Shown: positions 7,235 to 16,051, counted from the stretch's first letter. The stretch is DNA of 48,261 nucleotides from Flavobacteriales bacterium UBA2426 (GCA_002342985.1 DDRC01000089.1:1-48261); one strand, 5' to 3'. Made by a program: numbers and translations. Notes: generated by a model not told the origin, from the sequence alone.

Positions 7235-7990
7235 TTACTCGCCCGCCAGCCAGCGCTTGAACGCCGCGCTGCGCTCGCTGCTCACCACGGCATCCTCGCC
7301 GTAGGGCGGATCCAGCACCACCTTCACCCGGCTCTTGCTGTAGGCCAGGAGTTCCTTGATGCTTTGGAGGCTCACGATCAGCTGCCGGTTCAGGCGGATG
7401 AAGCGCTGGGGGTCCAATTGGCGCTCAAGCTTGTCCAGGCTCTCATCCAGCGGGAGGTCTCGCCCCTCACGCGTCCGCAGGAAGGTGTTCTTCATCAACG
7501 AGTGGATGTAGGCGATCTGCTCGGGCTCCACCACCTTGAAATGCTCCCCGTAGCGAATCAGGAAGCGCTTCACCGGTGCCACGGGCACCTCGGCAGAAGG
7601 CTGGCCCGTGCCCAAGGGCCCCATGTCGCGCACCAGGCCGAGCCGCTTCACCCGCTCCACGGCGGCACGGAGCTCCTCGGGGTTGATGGGCTTCAGCAGG
7701 TAATCGATGGCGTTGACCCGGAAGGCCTGCAGTGCATGGGCATCGTAGGCGGTGGTGAATACCACCGGAAAGGGCACCTCCACCCGCCGGAAGATCTCGA
7801 AGCTCTCACCATCGGCGAGCTGCACGTCGAACAGCGCCAGGTCCGGCGCGGGGTTGGAGCGGATCCAATCGACTGCGGCTCCGATGGCGGCCACGTCGGC
7901 CACCACCTCGATGCCGGGACCGATGCCCACGAGCAGCTTGCGCAGCCGCTTCACGGCGGCCTCCTCATCCTCAACGATCAGCACCTTCAT
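7235..7990 (-). CDS. LytTR-type response regulator
   Basis: This 251-residue protein has a receiver domain (1-120) with acidic pocket VEDEE (residues 6-10), phospho-acceptor Asp55 in LALFDVQLADG, the TTAYDAHALQAF switch and Lys in YLLKPINPEEL. A LytTR DNA-binding domain (about 150-250) includes FLIRYGEHFKVVEPEQIAYIHS, FLRTREGRDLPLDESLDKLE and FIRLNRQLIVSLQSI. It should be the transcriptional output of the kinase encoded immediately upstream. Its ATG overlaps the kinase stop by four bases (ATGA). The nearest downstream targets on the same strand are the small ORF at 7134 and the cytochrome/YceI operon. Confidence 0.95.
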   Translation of the reverse strand: MKVLIVEDEEAAVKRLRKLLVGIGPGIEVVADVAAIGAAVDWIRSNPAPDLALFDVQLADGESFEIFRRVEVPFPVVFTTAYDAHALQAFRVNAIDYLLKPINPEELRAAVERVKRLGLVRDMGPLGTGQPSAEVPVAPVKRFLIRYGEHFKVVEPEQIAYIHSLMKNTFLRTREGRDLPLDESLDKLERQLDPQRFIRLNRQLIVSLQSIKELLAYSKSRVKVVLDPPYGEDAVVSSERSAAFKRWLAGE

Positions 7991-10794
7991 GGCACGGGGT
8001 CGAGCAAAGGTACCAGCACCGTGAATTCCTCTGCCGACCGCTCCACCCCGATGGGGCGCGCGGTGATCGCCCTGTAGCGCTTGGTGATGCTCTCCAGGCC
8101 GAAGCCCGTGGACCGCGGCGGCGACGACCGTGGGCGCAGCGGGTTGCGAACGGCCAGCGTATCATCCGTCAGCGAGGCGATGGTGATGGTGAAGGGCTCT
8201 GCGCCCCTCACCACATTGTGCTTGAGCGCATTCTCCACAAGCAACTGGAGGGTGAGCGGCACGATGGCGCGCTGCTTCGCCCGGTCATCCACCATGAGCT
8301 GGAGCCGTATCGCGGCACCGAACCGGCGCTGCTCCAGGGCGAAATAGGTGTCGAGCAAACGGAGCTCTTCCGCCACGGTGATGCGCTCATGGTCGCGCAC
8401 CTGCAGGATATTCCGGAAGAAACGGCTCAGCTGCTCCACGTGCTCCACAGCCTTGGACGGCTCCGTTTCGATGAGCTCCACCAGGGCATTGAAGCTGTTG
8501 AAGAGGAAGTGCGGATCGACCTGGCTCCGGAGGGCATCGAGCTGGAAGCGCACCCGCTCCTCTTCCATCCGTGCGCGATAGCGGAGGCGGCGGTCGCGCG
8601 CGCGAAGGAGGGCAATGATGCCCCCCGTCACCATCAGGCCCATCAGCGCGATGACCCAAGGCCGGCGCCACCAGGGCGGGTCGACGATCACCTCCAGTTC
8701 AGTCCAACCGGAATTCTCCTGCGGCGCCCTCCCCCGGAAAGCACGCACCTGGAACACGTAGCGGCCGGGGGGCAGCGCGGCGAAGCCGGCGTCACGCTCG
8801 CTGGTCTCCACGATGCGGTCATCGTAGCCTTGCAGCCGGTACTGGAACCGGATGGCGGCCGGATCGGCGTAGTAGGTTCCGGTATAGCGTACCACCAGTG
8901 CTCGTCGGTCATAGGCCAGGCGTATCGCACCTTCATTTCCAACAGCCTCGCCGTCGGCTAGCACACCAAGGATGGCCACCGGAATCCGGCTCCTGAAGTG
9001 CAGCGGCGCCGGGCGGATCCGCAGGAGTCCTTTGCTGCATGCGTACCAGATGGCACCGGTGGGGTCCGTTGCGAGCGCATTCAGCTCGGCCGTCGCATCC
9101 TCCAGGCCGAACGCGGCGGTCACATCCGTCATAGACCGCGTTGCGGGATCCATGGCCACCGCACCGGTGCTGCCGAACGCGATCAGCTGCCCTGCCGATT
9201 CGGCAAGCGCGTTCAGGTCGGCACCGAACGGCGCCACATCGGCACCGAAGCACCGCCCTCCCTCGCGGCCGATGGTGCAGAAACCCGTGCCGGGGCCCGC
9301 CGCCCAGACCGTGCCGTCCCGGGCGCGCAGCAAGGCATAGAAGGTGCCCTCGGCCAGCGAGGCGGCCGTCGAGCCATCGGCAGCGATCGTCCGCACGCCA
9401 CGGCCATCGGTGGCCAGGTGGAAGGCGCCTTGGTCGCCCAACGCATCGAAGACGAAACCGGCATCGCGACCCAGCCGCCGGAACCCGTATGGGCCGAGCA
9501 CCGTGATGCCCTCAAGGGTCGCGAAGACGACGCCGTCCTCGTTAGCCCTGGCGGAAAGGACATTGTCATTCGAGAGGCCGTCGCGCATCATGAAGCGCTC
9601 GATGCGGCCGTCGGGCCTCACGGCAAGAACGCCTGACCCGAAGGTGGCTGCCCAGATGGTGCCCTCACCGTCCGTGCAGAGCGACACGATGGGTGTGCGC
9701 GGATCAACCGGTACGGGAATCTCGGTCACGGTCATCTCCTCGCTGAACCTGGCCGCATGCTGATAGAGGCGGTGCCCGATGGCGAACCAGAGGCGCTGAC
9801 CGGCATCGGTGCAAATGGCGCTGATGCCTCGCAAGTCGAGGCCCTCGTGCTCGGGAACGACGAGGATGGATGGGTCGGCACGGTGCAGGACCTCCGTCCC
9901 GTCGCACCACCACAGCGCACCTTCCGCATCGCGCAGCATGCCCAGCACCTCGCGGTCAGGGGCACCCTGCCGCCGGTAGGAACCCTTGGGCATCGCCAGG
10001 TCGATTGCCAGCACGCCGGCCTCCCGGGTTGCGGCCCATACCATGCCGCCCACAGCGCGTACATGCGTCACCGCGCCATCGCTCCACGGCTGGGCGATGG
10101 ACCGTGGCTCCTCGCCCACCTGCGGTTTCCAGCTGAACACCCCTGCGCGATCGGTACCTGCCCAGATGGTCCCCTCCGCATCGATGTCGAGGCTGAGGAC
10201 CAGGTTATCAGGCGCGCCTTGCTCCTCGCCGAGCACGGCATCCACCGCGCCGTCGGCGATCACCGCCAGCCCTTGGTCGGTAGCCACGGCGATGCGGCCG
10301 TCGGGCAGCACGCCAAGTCCGTTCACATGATCATCTGGAAGGCCGGCGCGGGAATCGATGGCGCTTCGGCGACCTCCATCATGGAGCACAACACCCAGCC
10401 CATAGGTACCAATCACCAGGCCGCCACCGCGGAGGACGGCCAATGCCGTGGCCACTCCGGCCAAAGCCGTATCGCGCTCCAGCGTGTCACAGCCGGCATC
10501 GCCGCAGCGCAGCAGATATCCCTGCCCGGTGATCAGGGCCACCCGGTTCCCATCGGCGGCCATCGCAGCGATGCGATCGGCCTGTGCGCGCCAAATCGTC
10601 TCGGTGACCCCGCCATCGGTGCGGAGCAGCGCCGCTTCATCGGCCACCCAGATCAGCCCGCGCGCATCCTGCACGGCCTCGTGCAGCTTCGGGCGGTGAT
10701 GACCTGGCCGCACCTCGAGCCTGCGCACCAAGGGGAACTGCCCGAAGCCCTCACCGGCCAGCAGCAGTAACAGGAGCGTGACGCCCTTCCGCAT
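7987..10794 (-). CDS. Reg_prop/Y_Y_Y sensor histidine kinase (LytS/HisKA-7TMR-type catalytic core)
   Basis: This is a membrane kinase of 935 residues. A signal peptide (about 1-19) precedes a large periplasmic beta-propeller of Reg_prop repeats (recurring G-x-IW-x-A/G, e.g. GLIWVADEAALLRTDG and GTIWAGTDRAGVF). A Y_Y_Y-type Ig domain (about 610-690, with FQYRLQGYDDRIVETSERDA) follows, then one membrane helix near 710-730. The His_kinase domain has the phospho-acceptor in QVDPHFLFNSFNAL (about residue 760), the N-box LLVENALKHN and GFGLESI. There is no fused regulator; the LytTR partner is encoded next with ATGA overlap. I place the start at 10794, where ATG overlaps the upstream yceI stop (TGATG). 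A longer open frame reaching 11349 only runs antisense-like through yceI out of frame and is rejected. Confidence 0.94.
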   Translation of the reverse strand: MRKGVTLLLLLLAGEGFGQFPLVRRLEVRPGHHRPKLHEAVQDARGLIWVADEAALLRTDGGVTETIWRAQADRIAAMAADGNRVALITGQGYLLRCGDAGCDTLERDTALAGVATALAVLRGGGLVIGTYGLGVVLHDGGRRSAIDSRAGLPDDHVNGLGVLPDGRIAVATDQGLAVIADGAVDAVLGEEQGAPDNLVLSLDIDAEGTIWAGTDRAGVFSWKPQVGEEPRSIAQPWSDGAVTHVRAVGGMVWAATREAGVLAIDLAMPKGSYRRQGAPDREVLGMLRDAEGALWWCDGTEVLHRADPSILVVPEHEGLDLRGISAICTDAGQRLWFAIGHRLYQHAARFSEEMTVTEIPVPVDPRTPIVSLCTDGEGTIWAATFGSGVLAVRPDGRIERFMMRDGLSNDNVLSARANEDGVVFATLEGITVLGPYGFRRLGRDAGFVFDALGDQGAFHLATDGRGVRTIAADGSTAASLAEGTFYALLRARDGTVWAAGPGTGFCTIGREGGRCFGADVAPFGADLNALAESAGQLIAFGSTGAVAMDPATRSMTDVTAAFGLEDATAELNALATDPTGAIWYACSKGLLRIRPAPLHFRSRIPVAILGVLADGEAVGNEGAIRLAYDRRALVVRYTGTYYADPAAIRFQYRLQGYDDRIVETSERDAGFAALPPGRYVFQVRAFRGRAPQENSGWTELEVIVDPPWWRRPWVIALMGLMVTGGIIALLRARDRRLRYRARMEEERVRFQLDALRSQVDPHFLFNSFNALVELIETEPSKAVEHVEQLSRFFRNILQVRDHERITVAEELRLLDTYFALEQRRFGAAIRLQLMVDDRAKQRAIVPLTLQLLVENALKHNVVRGAEPFTITIASLTDDTLAVRNPLRPRSSPPRSTGFGLESITKRYRAITARPIGVERSAEEFTVLVPLLDPVP

Positions 10795-11339
10795 CAAGGT
10801 GCGAAATGCAGGTCCACCGAAACGGCCACGGTAGCCGCCACCTTCTGCTGCACCACCCGCGGGATCCGAACGCCGTGGTCCTCCAGCACCACCTCGAAAC
10901 GGCTGGTCACCGTCACGCCCGCCGCATCCACCTCCACGGTGCAAGGGATGATCCGCTCCTGAGGAACGCCGCGGATGGTGAGCGTTCCCTTGGCCCGCAC
11001 CGCGTGCTTGCCCGGCGCGCGCAAATCGACCATCTCGATGATGCGGCCCGTGAACTGGGCATTGGGCCAATCCGCCGACGCCATGTAGTTCTCGTTGAAG
11101 TGCTCGCGCTGCAGCGGTGCGTTGAACCCTGCGAAGGATGCCACGGGCACCTGTACGGCGAAGCTCCGCTCGCCGCGGTCGATGACGCCCTTGGCCTGGT
11201 CCGTGGCGGCGGAGATGGCCTCCAATGGGGCCTCGCTGAGGAAGCTGATGCTGGAGCGGTCCAAACGGATCACGTCGCGCTCCTGCGCCAATGTGCCGAT
11301 GGCGATCGGAAAGACAGCGAAAGCGACCAGGCGATGCAT
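10794..11339 (-). CDS. YceI family protein coupled to the sensor kinase
   Basis: This 181-residue exported protein has a signal peptide (VAFAVFPIAIGTLAQ). The YceI signature is conserved (REHFNENYMASADWPNAQF, then GTLTIRGVPQ and LEDHGVRIPRVVQQKVA). It is a paralogue of the YceI protein at 4707 and shares its EHFNENYM block. YceI proteins bind polyisoprenoid or quinone-like ligands in the periplasm. Its stop overlaps the kinase start by one base, so it is probably made in step with the kinase and may act as a ligand-binding partner of its propeller. That role is inference. The start at 11339 is taken at the signal peptide rather than 13 codons earlier. Confidence 0.92.
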   Translation of the reverse strand: MHRLVAFAVFPIAIGTLAQERDVIRLDRSSISFLSEAPLEAISAATDQAKGVIDRGERSFAVQVPVASFAGFNAPLQREHFNENYMASADWPNAQFTGRIIEMVDLRAPGKHAVRAKGTLTIRGVPQERIIPCTVEVDAAGVTVTSRFEVVLEDHGVRIPRVVQQKVAATVAVSVDLHFAP

Positions 11340-11363
11340 GCTCCACCACGGCGAAGGCCGTGC

Positions 11364-11371
11364 CGAAGGTA
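11364..11371 (-). promoter_or_regulatory. Putative -7 promoter element (TACCTTCG) for the yceI-kinase-regulator operon
   Basis: TACCTTCG on the minus strand, 24 bases before the ATG at 11339, lies in the 42-base gap between the operon and the hydrolase gene upstream. The same octamer occurs before the genes at 23675 and 45574. Confidence 0.45.
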
Positions 11372-11381
11372 AACGCACGCC

Positions 11382-12527
11382 TCAGCGCGCCACCACCAAC
11401 CGGCCGATTGCGCGGGAGGCACCGGCCATGACCCTCACGAGGTAGGTGCCCTGGGGCAGCCGGGCCGCATCCACGATCGCTCGGTCCTGAAGGTCCGCGA
11501 TGCTGAGCACCAGCCTGCCCTGTGCATCGAGCACGTCCATCCGGAAGGTCGCCCCCGGCATGCGCACGGTGAAGCGGTCATCGGCGACGGTCGGCCAGAT
11601 CAGCGGCAGCTCACCGCCTTCCTGCACGGCCATCCCCGTGCTCAGCTCGCAGGTGGTGGTGCAGACGGCGCGCGTGGTCTGGGCCGTGCTGTCCAGGAAG
11701 GCTTCCAGCGCCCCCGATTCGCCTTTGAGGAAGTGCCCCAGCCACAGCGTGGCGAAATCGTTCACTGCATCGTGCTGCTCCGCCCGTTCGATCGACGGCG
11801 AAGGGCTGCAGGTGAGTTCGCCCAAGGAGCAGTTGAAGTTGTAATCGGCGAAGTAGCAGTGGCCGCCCCCGGTGATGCTGATGAAGGCCCGGCAGGGAAC
11901 GGTAAGGGCTTCGTACATGGGCCCTTGGTGCTCCACGATGGGTGTCACGCAATCATTGGAGCCGGCGAACATGAGGGTGGGCACCTGCACTTGGGCGCAC
12001 GCCGCCACGGCGCTGGGATTCGTCTCCGCCGCCGCGAAATTGACCACCGTGGTGATGGACGTATTCCCCGCCGCTGCGAGGAAACTGCTGCCGCCACCCA
12101 TGCTGTGCCCCATCAGCGCCGTGGCGGGGGCGACATGCCCGAAGAACGGCGATGCGGGCTCGCCGCCCGCAGCCTGCAGCGCGGTGGAGACATGCGCAAT
12201 GTCCAAGCCGAAGGCACCATGATTCGGGGGCACGCCGCCTTCCGTGGTCGGCAGTGCCACGATGTAGCCCAGCGGCACGAAGTGGTTCCTCAGGTTGGCA
12301 TAGGCCCCAGTGCCCATGACGAAGCCGTGCCCGATGACGAGCACCGGGAAGCTGCCCTCGGCGACCTCGGCATTGGCCCCGGCGGCCTGTGCAGGGTAGT
12401 ACACATCGGTAGGGATGTTCCGATTCCGGTCCGCATCGAAGAAGGTGACGGAGCGGTTGCCGATGGGATAGGGCTGGGCGAGCGCCGCAACCGGCAGCGC
12501 AAAGGTGAAGGCAGCGATGACGCGCAT
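11382..12527 (-). CDS. Secreted alpha/beta hydrolase with type A T9SS sorting tail
   Basis: This 381-residue protein has a signal peptide (AAFTFALPVAALAQ) followed by a PET-hydrolase/chlorophyllase-like alpha/beta hydrolase. It shows FPVLVIGHGFVMG (oxyanion region), the nucleophile elbow GHSMGG (about residue 140), an acid in LMFAGSNDCVTP and the catalytic His in ITGGGHCYFAD. The final 70 residues form a T9SS type A domain (DRFTVRMPGATFRMDVLDAQG, then LPQGTYLVRVMAG). All three catalytic residues appear present, in contrast to the related-looking exported protein at 45574. It probably acts at the cell surface or outside on an ester; the substrate is unknown. The ATG at 12527 has only four bases between it and a promoter-like box. 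Confidence 0.92.
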   Translation of the reverse strand: MRVIAAFTFALPVAALAQPYPIGNRSVTFFDADRNRNIPTDVYYPAQAAGANAEVAEGSFPVLVIGHGFVMGTGAYANLRNHFVPLGYIVALPTTEGGVPPNHGAFGLDIAHVSTALQAAGGEPASPFFGHVAPATALMGHSMGGGSSFLAAAGNTSITTVVNFAAAETNPSAVAACAQVQVPTLMFAGSNDCVTPIVEHQGPMYEALTVPCRAFISITGGGHCYFADYNFNCSLGELTCSPSPSIERAEQHDAVNDFATLWLGHFLKGESGALEAFLDSTAQTTRAVCTTTCELSTGMAVQEGGELPLIWPTVADDRFTVRMPGATFRMDVLDAQGRLVLSIADLQDRAIVDAARLPQGTYLVRVMAGASRAIGRLVVAR

Positions 12528-12531
12528 GGGG

Positions 12532-12539
12532 TGAAGGTA
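12532..12539 (-). promoter_or_regulatory. Putative -7 element directly abutting the start codon (TACCTTCA)
   Basis: TACCTTCA lies four bases before the ATG at 12527. If it acts as a -7 box, transcription would begin at or inside the start codon, giving a leaderless mRNA. Confidence 0.35.
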
Positions 12540-12641
12540 TGCGAAGCACGCCGATGGCAACCGCGGTGACGGACCGCCTTGGCACCGCCAAATCCGGCCC
12601 GCAGCCCGCCCCGAACGGGCCAGGCTGCGGGCGGAATCGAC

Positions 12642-12663
12642 GAAGCCGCCCGGGGGCGGCTTC
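12642..12663 (-). terminator. GC-rich hairpin downstream of tRNA-Ser
   Basis: Bases 12642-12650 (GAAGCCGCC) pair perfectly with 12655-12663 across a four-base loop, just 3' of tRNA-Ser on the minus strand. A second 9-bp stem pairs 12598-12606 with 12623-12631. Neither has a T-run, so they are terminator-like or processing hairpins rather than textbook intrinsic terminators. Confidence 0.45.
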
Positions 12664-12670
12664 TCGGCTG

Positions 12671-12757
12671 CGGAGAGGGAGGGATTCGAACCCCCGGTAC
12701 CCGTGAAGGCACATCTGTTTTCGAGACAGACCCGATCGACCACTCTGGCACCTCTCC
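12671..12757 (-). tRNA. tRNA-Ser (anticodon CGA)
   Basis: This is an 87-base class II tRNA. The acceptor stem is GGAGAGG/CCTCTCC with discriminator G. The anticodon stem TCTGT/ACAGA encloses loop CTCGAAA, so the anticodon is CGA (reads UCG). It has a long variable arm typical of serine tRNA and the T-loop TTCGAAT. CCA is not encoded. It lies in the divergent spacer between the hydrolase gene and dinB-like gene. Confidence 0.96.
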
Positions 12758-12803
12758 GAACGGGCCGCGAAGATAGGGGCCGCAGCAGTTCGGGGTTTCC
12801 ATC

Positions 12804-12811
12804 GACCTTCG
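12804..12811 (+). promoter_or_regulatory. -7-like element close to the start codon (GACCTTCG)
   Basis: GACCTTCG then CGCC then ATG at 12816: only four bases separate the box from the start. It matches the TAnCTTYG pattern except for the first base. Confidence 0.3.
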
Positions 12812-12815
12812 CGCC

Positions 12816-13313
12816 ATGACCGCCATCAGCGAAGCCCAGGTCCTGGCCCATGTGGTGGACCGCACCCGGCAGTACACCCGCTACTACTGCAGCCTGCTCA
12901 AGGACCAGGACCCGCACCGGGTATTCGTGTGCGAAGGCAAGCCGCTGAACACCGCGTACTGGCTCATCGCCCACCTGGCCACCAGCCAGAACGGGCTGCT
13001 GCTGCGGGCCACGGGAGGGCCCTTCGAGAAGTTCAGCTGGGCCAAGCACTTCACCTTGGGCAGCCAGGGCCTTCCGCCTGAGCAATGCCCTCCCTACGAG
13101 GAGATCTGGGCCACCTTCAACGAGGTGCACCGCAAGGCAATGGCGCACCTGCCCACGCTGACCACCGACCAGCTGAACGGACCGAACATCACCGGCCTTA
13201 CGGCCATCGGAGGCTCGGTACGCGATGTGATCACCCATGCGGCGCGCCATGAAGCCCTGCACACCGGCCACCTCAGCTGGCTGTGCAAGCTGCATGGCAT
13301 CGGCACCATGTGA
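12816..13313 (+). CDS. DinB family protein
   Basis: This 165-residue cytoplasmic four-helix-bundle protein of the DinB/YfiT superfamily has three likely metal-ligand histidines: one in WLIAHLATSQN (about residue 53) and two in HAARHEALHTGHLSW (about 143-157). The length is typical for the family. Such proteins bind a divalent metal, and many act as thiol transferases (bacillithiol or mycothiol S-transferases) or remain uncharacterised. The presence of the bacillithiol gene bshB1 at 21392 makes a thiol-transferase role possible but unproven. It is a single-gene unit. Confidence 0.88.
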   Translation: MTAISEAQVLAHVVDRTRQYTRYYCSLLKDQDPHRVFVCEGKPLNTAYWLIAHLATSQNGLLLRATGGPFEKFSWAKHFTLGSQGLPPEQCPPYEEIWATFNEVHRKAMAHLPTLTTDQLNGPNITGLTAIGGSVRDVITHAARHEALHTGHLSWLCKLHGIGTM

Positions 13314-13325
13314 GCCGCAGTGGGC

Positions 13326-14639
13326 TCACGCTCCGTGCCAAAGGAGCCAGAAGGCGATGATGCCGCCGAAATAGCCCAAGGCGGCCGGAAAGGCCATGCG
13401 GCGCAGGTACCAGAGGAAGTCGATGCCGAGGATGCCCATCGTGGCGACACCGGCTGCGGAGCCGATGATGAGAATGCTGCCACCGGTGCCCGCGCAATAG
13501 GCGAGCAGTTCCCAGAAGGGATGATCGGCATGGAACTGCTCCATGGGATACATGCCCATGGCCGCGGCCACCAAGGGCACGTTGTCCACCACCGCTGAAA
13601 GCAGGCCGATCACCGTGTTCACCGCATAGATGCTGCCCAGCTTGGCATCGAGCAGGTGTGCCGCATCCGTCAGATGGCCGGCCTCCTGCAGGCCCGATAC
13701 GGCGGTGAGGATGCCGAGGAAGAAGAGGACGCTCGGCACATCGATCCTCCTGAGCACCGCTGTGACCGAGAGGTGGCCCTTATCGGTCTCGATGGCATTC
13801 ATGTGCATGAGTTCCGTGACGATCCAGAGGATTCCCAGGCCGAGAAGGATGCCCATGTAGGGTGGCAGGTGCGTCCAGGTCTTGAAGAGCGGCACGCCGA
13901 GCAGCGCGAAGAGGCCGAGTGCGAAGACCAGGTTGCGCTTGCCGGTGGAAACCGCCTTGTGGCCGGCATTCTCCTCCGCCGCCGCATCGGGTCGCTGGAT
14001 GGTGCCCTTGAAGGTGAAGGTGAACCAGACCAGCGGCAGCAGCAGGCATACAAGGCTCGGCACGATGAGCTTGGCGATGATATTGCCGGTGGTGACCTGG
14101 CCGCCGATCCAGAGCATGATGGTGGTGACATCGCCGATGGGGCTCCACGCACCACCCGCGTTGGCGGCCACGATCACCATGCCGGCGAAGGTCCACAGGT
14201 CGTTCTTGTCCTTGATCAGCTTGCGCAGCAACGCGCACATGACGATGGCCGTGGTCATGTTGTCCAGCGCCGCGCTCAGGAAGAAGGTGATGATGCTGAG
14301 CACCCACATCAGCGTCACCTTGTTGGTGCCGGTGATGCGGTCGGTGATCACGCGGAATCCCTCGTGCGCATCCACGAGTTCCACGATGGTCATGGCGCCC
14401 ATCAGGAAGAAGAGGATGCTGGCGATGTCGCCCAGGTGGTGCATCAGCGACTCCACCACCCCCTCATGGCCATGCGCGGCCTCCGCCGCGCCCAGTAGCT
14501 CGTGCTGGCCCAGCATGAGCATGATCCAGACCAGCACGCCCGTGACCAGGGCGGTGGCCGCTTTATTGATGCGGAGCGGGTGCTCCAGCGCGATGCACAG
14601 GTATCCCAGGATGAAGGTGAGGCCGATGGCGAGGTACAT
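13326..14639 (-). CDS. nhaD: NhaD-type Na+/H+ antiporter (copy 1)
   Basis: This 437-residue inner-membrane protein has about 12-13 hydrophobic helices. It carries the NhaD/ion-transporter signatures shared with its neighbour: FLMGAMTIVELVDAHEGFRVI, SAALDNMTTAIVMCALLRK and AGGAWSPIGDVTTIMLW. Near the C-terminus are VVDNVPLVAAAMGMYPM and YCAGTGGSILIIGSAAGV. NhaD exchanges cytoplasmic Na+ or Li+ for protons. It lies 84 bases downstream of a second, clearly homologous nhaD in the same direction. No promoter-like box is seen between them, so they are probably co-transcribed. Confidence 0.94.
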   Translation of the reverse strand: MYLAIGLTFILGYLCIALEHPLRINKAATALVTGVLVWIMLMLGQHELLGAAEAAHGHEGVVESLMHHLGDIASILFFLMGAMTIVELVDAHEGFRVITDRITGTNKVTLMWVLSIITFFLSAALDNMTTAIVMCALLRKLIKDKNDLWTFAGMVIVAANAGGAWSPIGDVTTIMLWIGGQVTTGNIIAKLIVPSLVCLLLPLVWFTFTFKGTIQRPDAAAEENAGHKAVSTGKRNLVFALGLFALLGVPLFKTWTHLPPYMGILLGLGILWIVTELMHMNAIETDKGHLSVTAVLRRIDVPSVLFFLGILTAVSGLQEAGHLTDAAHLLDAKLGSIYAVNTVIGLLSAVVDNVPLVAAAMGMYPMEQFHADHPFWELLAYCAGTGGSILIIGSAAGVATMGILGIDFLWYLRRMAFPAALGYFGGIIAFWLLWHGA

Positions 14640-14723
14640 CGATGCGGATTTGATCCGCGAATGTCACTCACCCGATCGCGACCGGATGAAAAACCGATGA
14701 AAAAAATCCGTGCGACCGCCCGG

Positions 14724-16031
14724 TCAGTGCCACATCAACCAGAACGTGAGGATGCCCCCCACATAGCCCAGCGCGGCAGGGATGGTCATCCGCTTCAGGT
14801 ACCAGATGAAGTCGATGTGCATGATGCCCATGGCGGCCACCCCTGCGGCCGATCCGATGATGAGCATGCTCCCCCCGGTTCCCGCGCAAAGCGCCAGCAG
14901 CTCCCAGAAGAGGTGGTCAGGCGGGAACTGGCTCATGGGATACATGCCCTGTGCGGCGGCCACCAGCGGCACGTTGTCCACGATGGCGGAGAGGGCTCCG
15001 ATGGCCCCGTTTATCAGGAAGATGTCGCCGAGCGCCCGATCGAGGCCCTGCGCCAGCAGCGTGAGGTGGCCGGCGACCTGGAGCCCCCCAACGGCCACCA
15101 GGATGCCCAGGAAGAAGAGCACGCTGGGCATATCGATACGGCGAAGGACCGCGGTGACCATGAGGTGACCGCGCTGGTCCAAACCGTGGCGCATGTGGAT
15201 CACCTCGGTGACCACCCACAGGACGCCCAGGCCCAGCATCACGCCCATGAAGGGCGGCAGGTGGGTGATGGCCTTGAAGATGGGCACGAAGAGGAGTGCG
15301 CCCACGCCCAGCGCGAACACCAGCATGCGCTCACCTGGAGTGACATTCCCTCCGCCATGGTGACCATGGTCGATCACGCTGTCCGGGCGCTCCACATTGC
15401 CCTTCATGGTTCGGCCGATCCAGAGCAGGGGCAGCAGCAGGCAGACCAGGCTGGGCACGATCAGCTTCACGATGATGTTGACCGTGGTCACCTGGCCCTT
15501 CACCCAGAGCATGATGGTGGTGACATCGCCGATGGGGCTCCAGGCACCGCCCGCGTTGGCGGCGATGATGACCATGCCGGCGAAGACCCAGAGCGTCTCC
15601 TTGTCCTTGATGAGCTTGCGCAGCAGGGCGCACATCACGATGGTGGTGGTGAGGTTGTCGAGGGCGGCGCTCAGGAAGAAGGTGATGATGCTGACGATCC
15701 AGAGCAGCGTGGTGCGCTTGGTGGAGCTGATGCGGTCCGTGATCACGCGGAAGCCCTCGTGCACATCAACGAGTTCCACGATGGTCATGGCGCCCATGAG
15801 GAAGAAGAGGATGCTGCCGATGTCCCCGAGGTGCTCGAGCAGGTGATGGAGCAGCCCCTCATGGTCGGCGTGCTCGGCATCGTGGAAGATGGTGTCCTTG
15901 CCCAGCATGAGGATGGTCCACACGATGGCGCCGGTGAGGATGGCGCTGGCCGCCTTGTTGATGCGGAGAGGGTGCTCGAGGGCGATGGCGAGGTAGCCGA
16001 TCACGAACACAACGGCCATTAGAGCGAACAT
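14724..16031 (-). CDS. nhaD: NhaD-type Na+/H+ antiporter (copy 2)
   Basis: This 435-residue polytopic membrane protein is homologous along its whole length to the copy at 13326, with the same blocks: SAALDNLTTTIVMCALLRKLIKDK is shared almost exactly, then AGGAWSPIGDVTTIML and VDNVPLVAAAQGMYPM. It differs most in the cytoplasmic loop near residues 225-250, here His/Gly-rich (DHGHHGGGN). The first gene of the pair, it is preceded by a TATCCTTG box 20 bases before its ATG. The two copies may differ in ion preference or pH range; which is which cannot be told from the sequence. Confidence 0.94.
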   Translation of the reverse strand: MFALMAVVFVIGYLAIALEHPLRINKAASAILTGAIVWTILMLGKDTIFHDAEHADHEGLLHHLLEHLGDIGSILFFLMGAMTIVELVDVHEGFRVITDRISSTKRTTLLWIVSIITFFLSAALDNLTTTIVMCALLRKLIKDKETLWVFAGMVIIAANAGGAWSPIGDVTTIMLWVKGQVTTVNIIVKLIVPSLVCLLLPLLWIGRTMKGNVERPDSVIDHGHHGGGNVTPGERMLVFALGVGALLFVPIFKAITHLPPFMGVMLGLGVLWVVTEVIHMRHGLDQRGHLMVTAVLRRIDMPSVLFFLGILVAVGGLQVAGHLTLLAQGLDRALGDIFLINGAIGALSAIVDNVPLVAAAQGMYPMSQFPPDHLFWELLALCAGTGGSMLIIGSAAGVAAMGIMHIDFIWYLKRMTIPAALGYVGGILTFWLMWH

Positions 16032-16051
16032 GCGGATTGGTTTTGGCGGCG

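Noticed and set aside
10795..11349. N-terminal extension of the sensor kinase to 11349
   Set aside because: The extra 185 residues are out-of-frame readings of the yceI gene; the ATG at 10794 begins a signal peptide and overlaps the yceI stop.
12528..13295. Extension of the secreted hydrolase over tRNA-Ser and DinB
   Set aside because: It would translate through a tRNA and antisense to dinB; the signal peptide starts at 12527.
14502..16022. 506-residue plus-strand frame over the nhaD pair
   Set aside because: Antisense to two clear antiporters; rich in His, Asp, Glu and Gln, as expected for a shadow of membrane helices.
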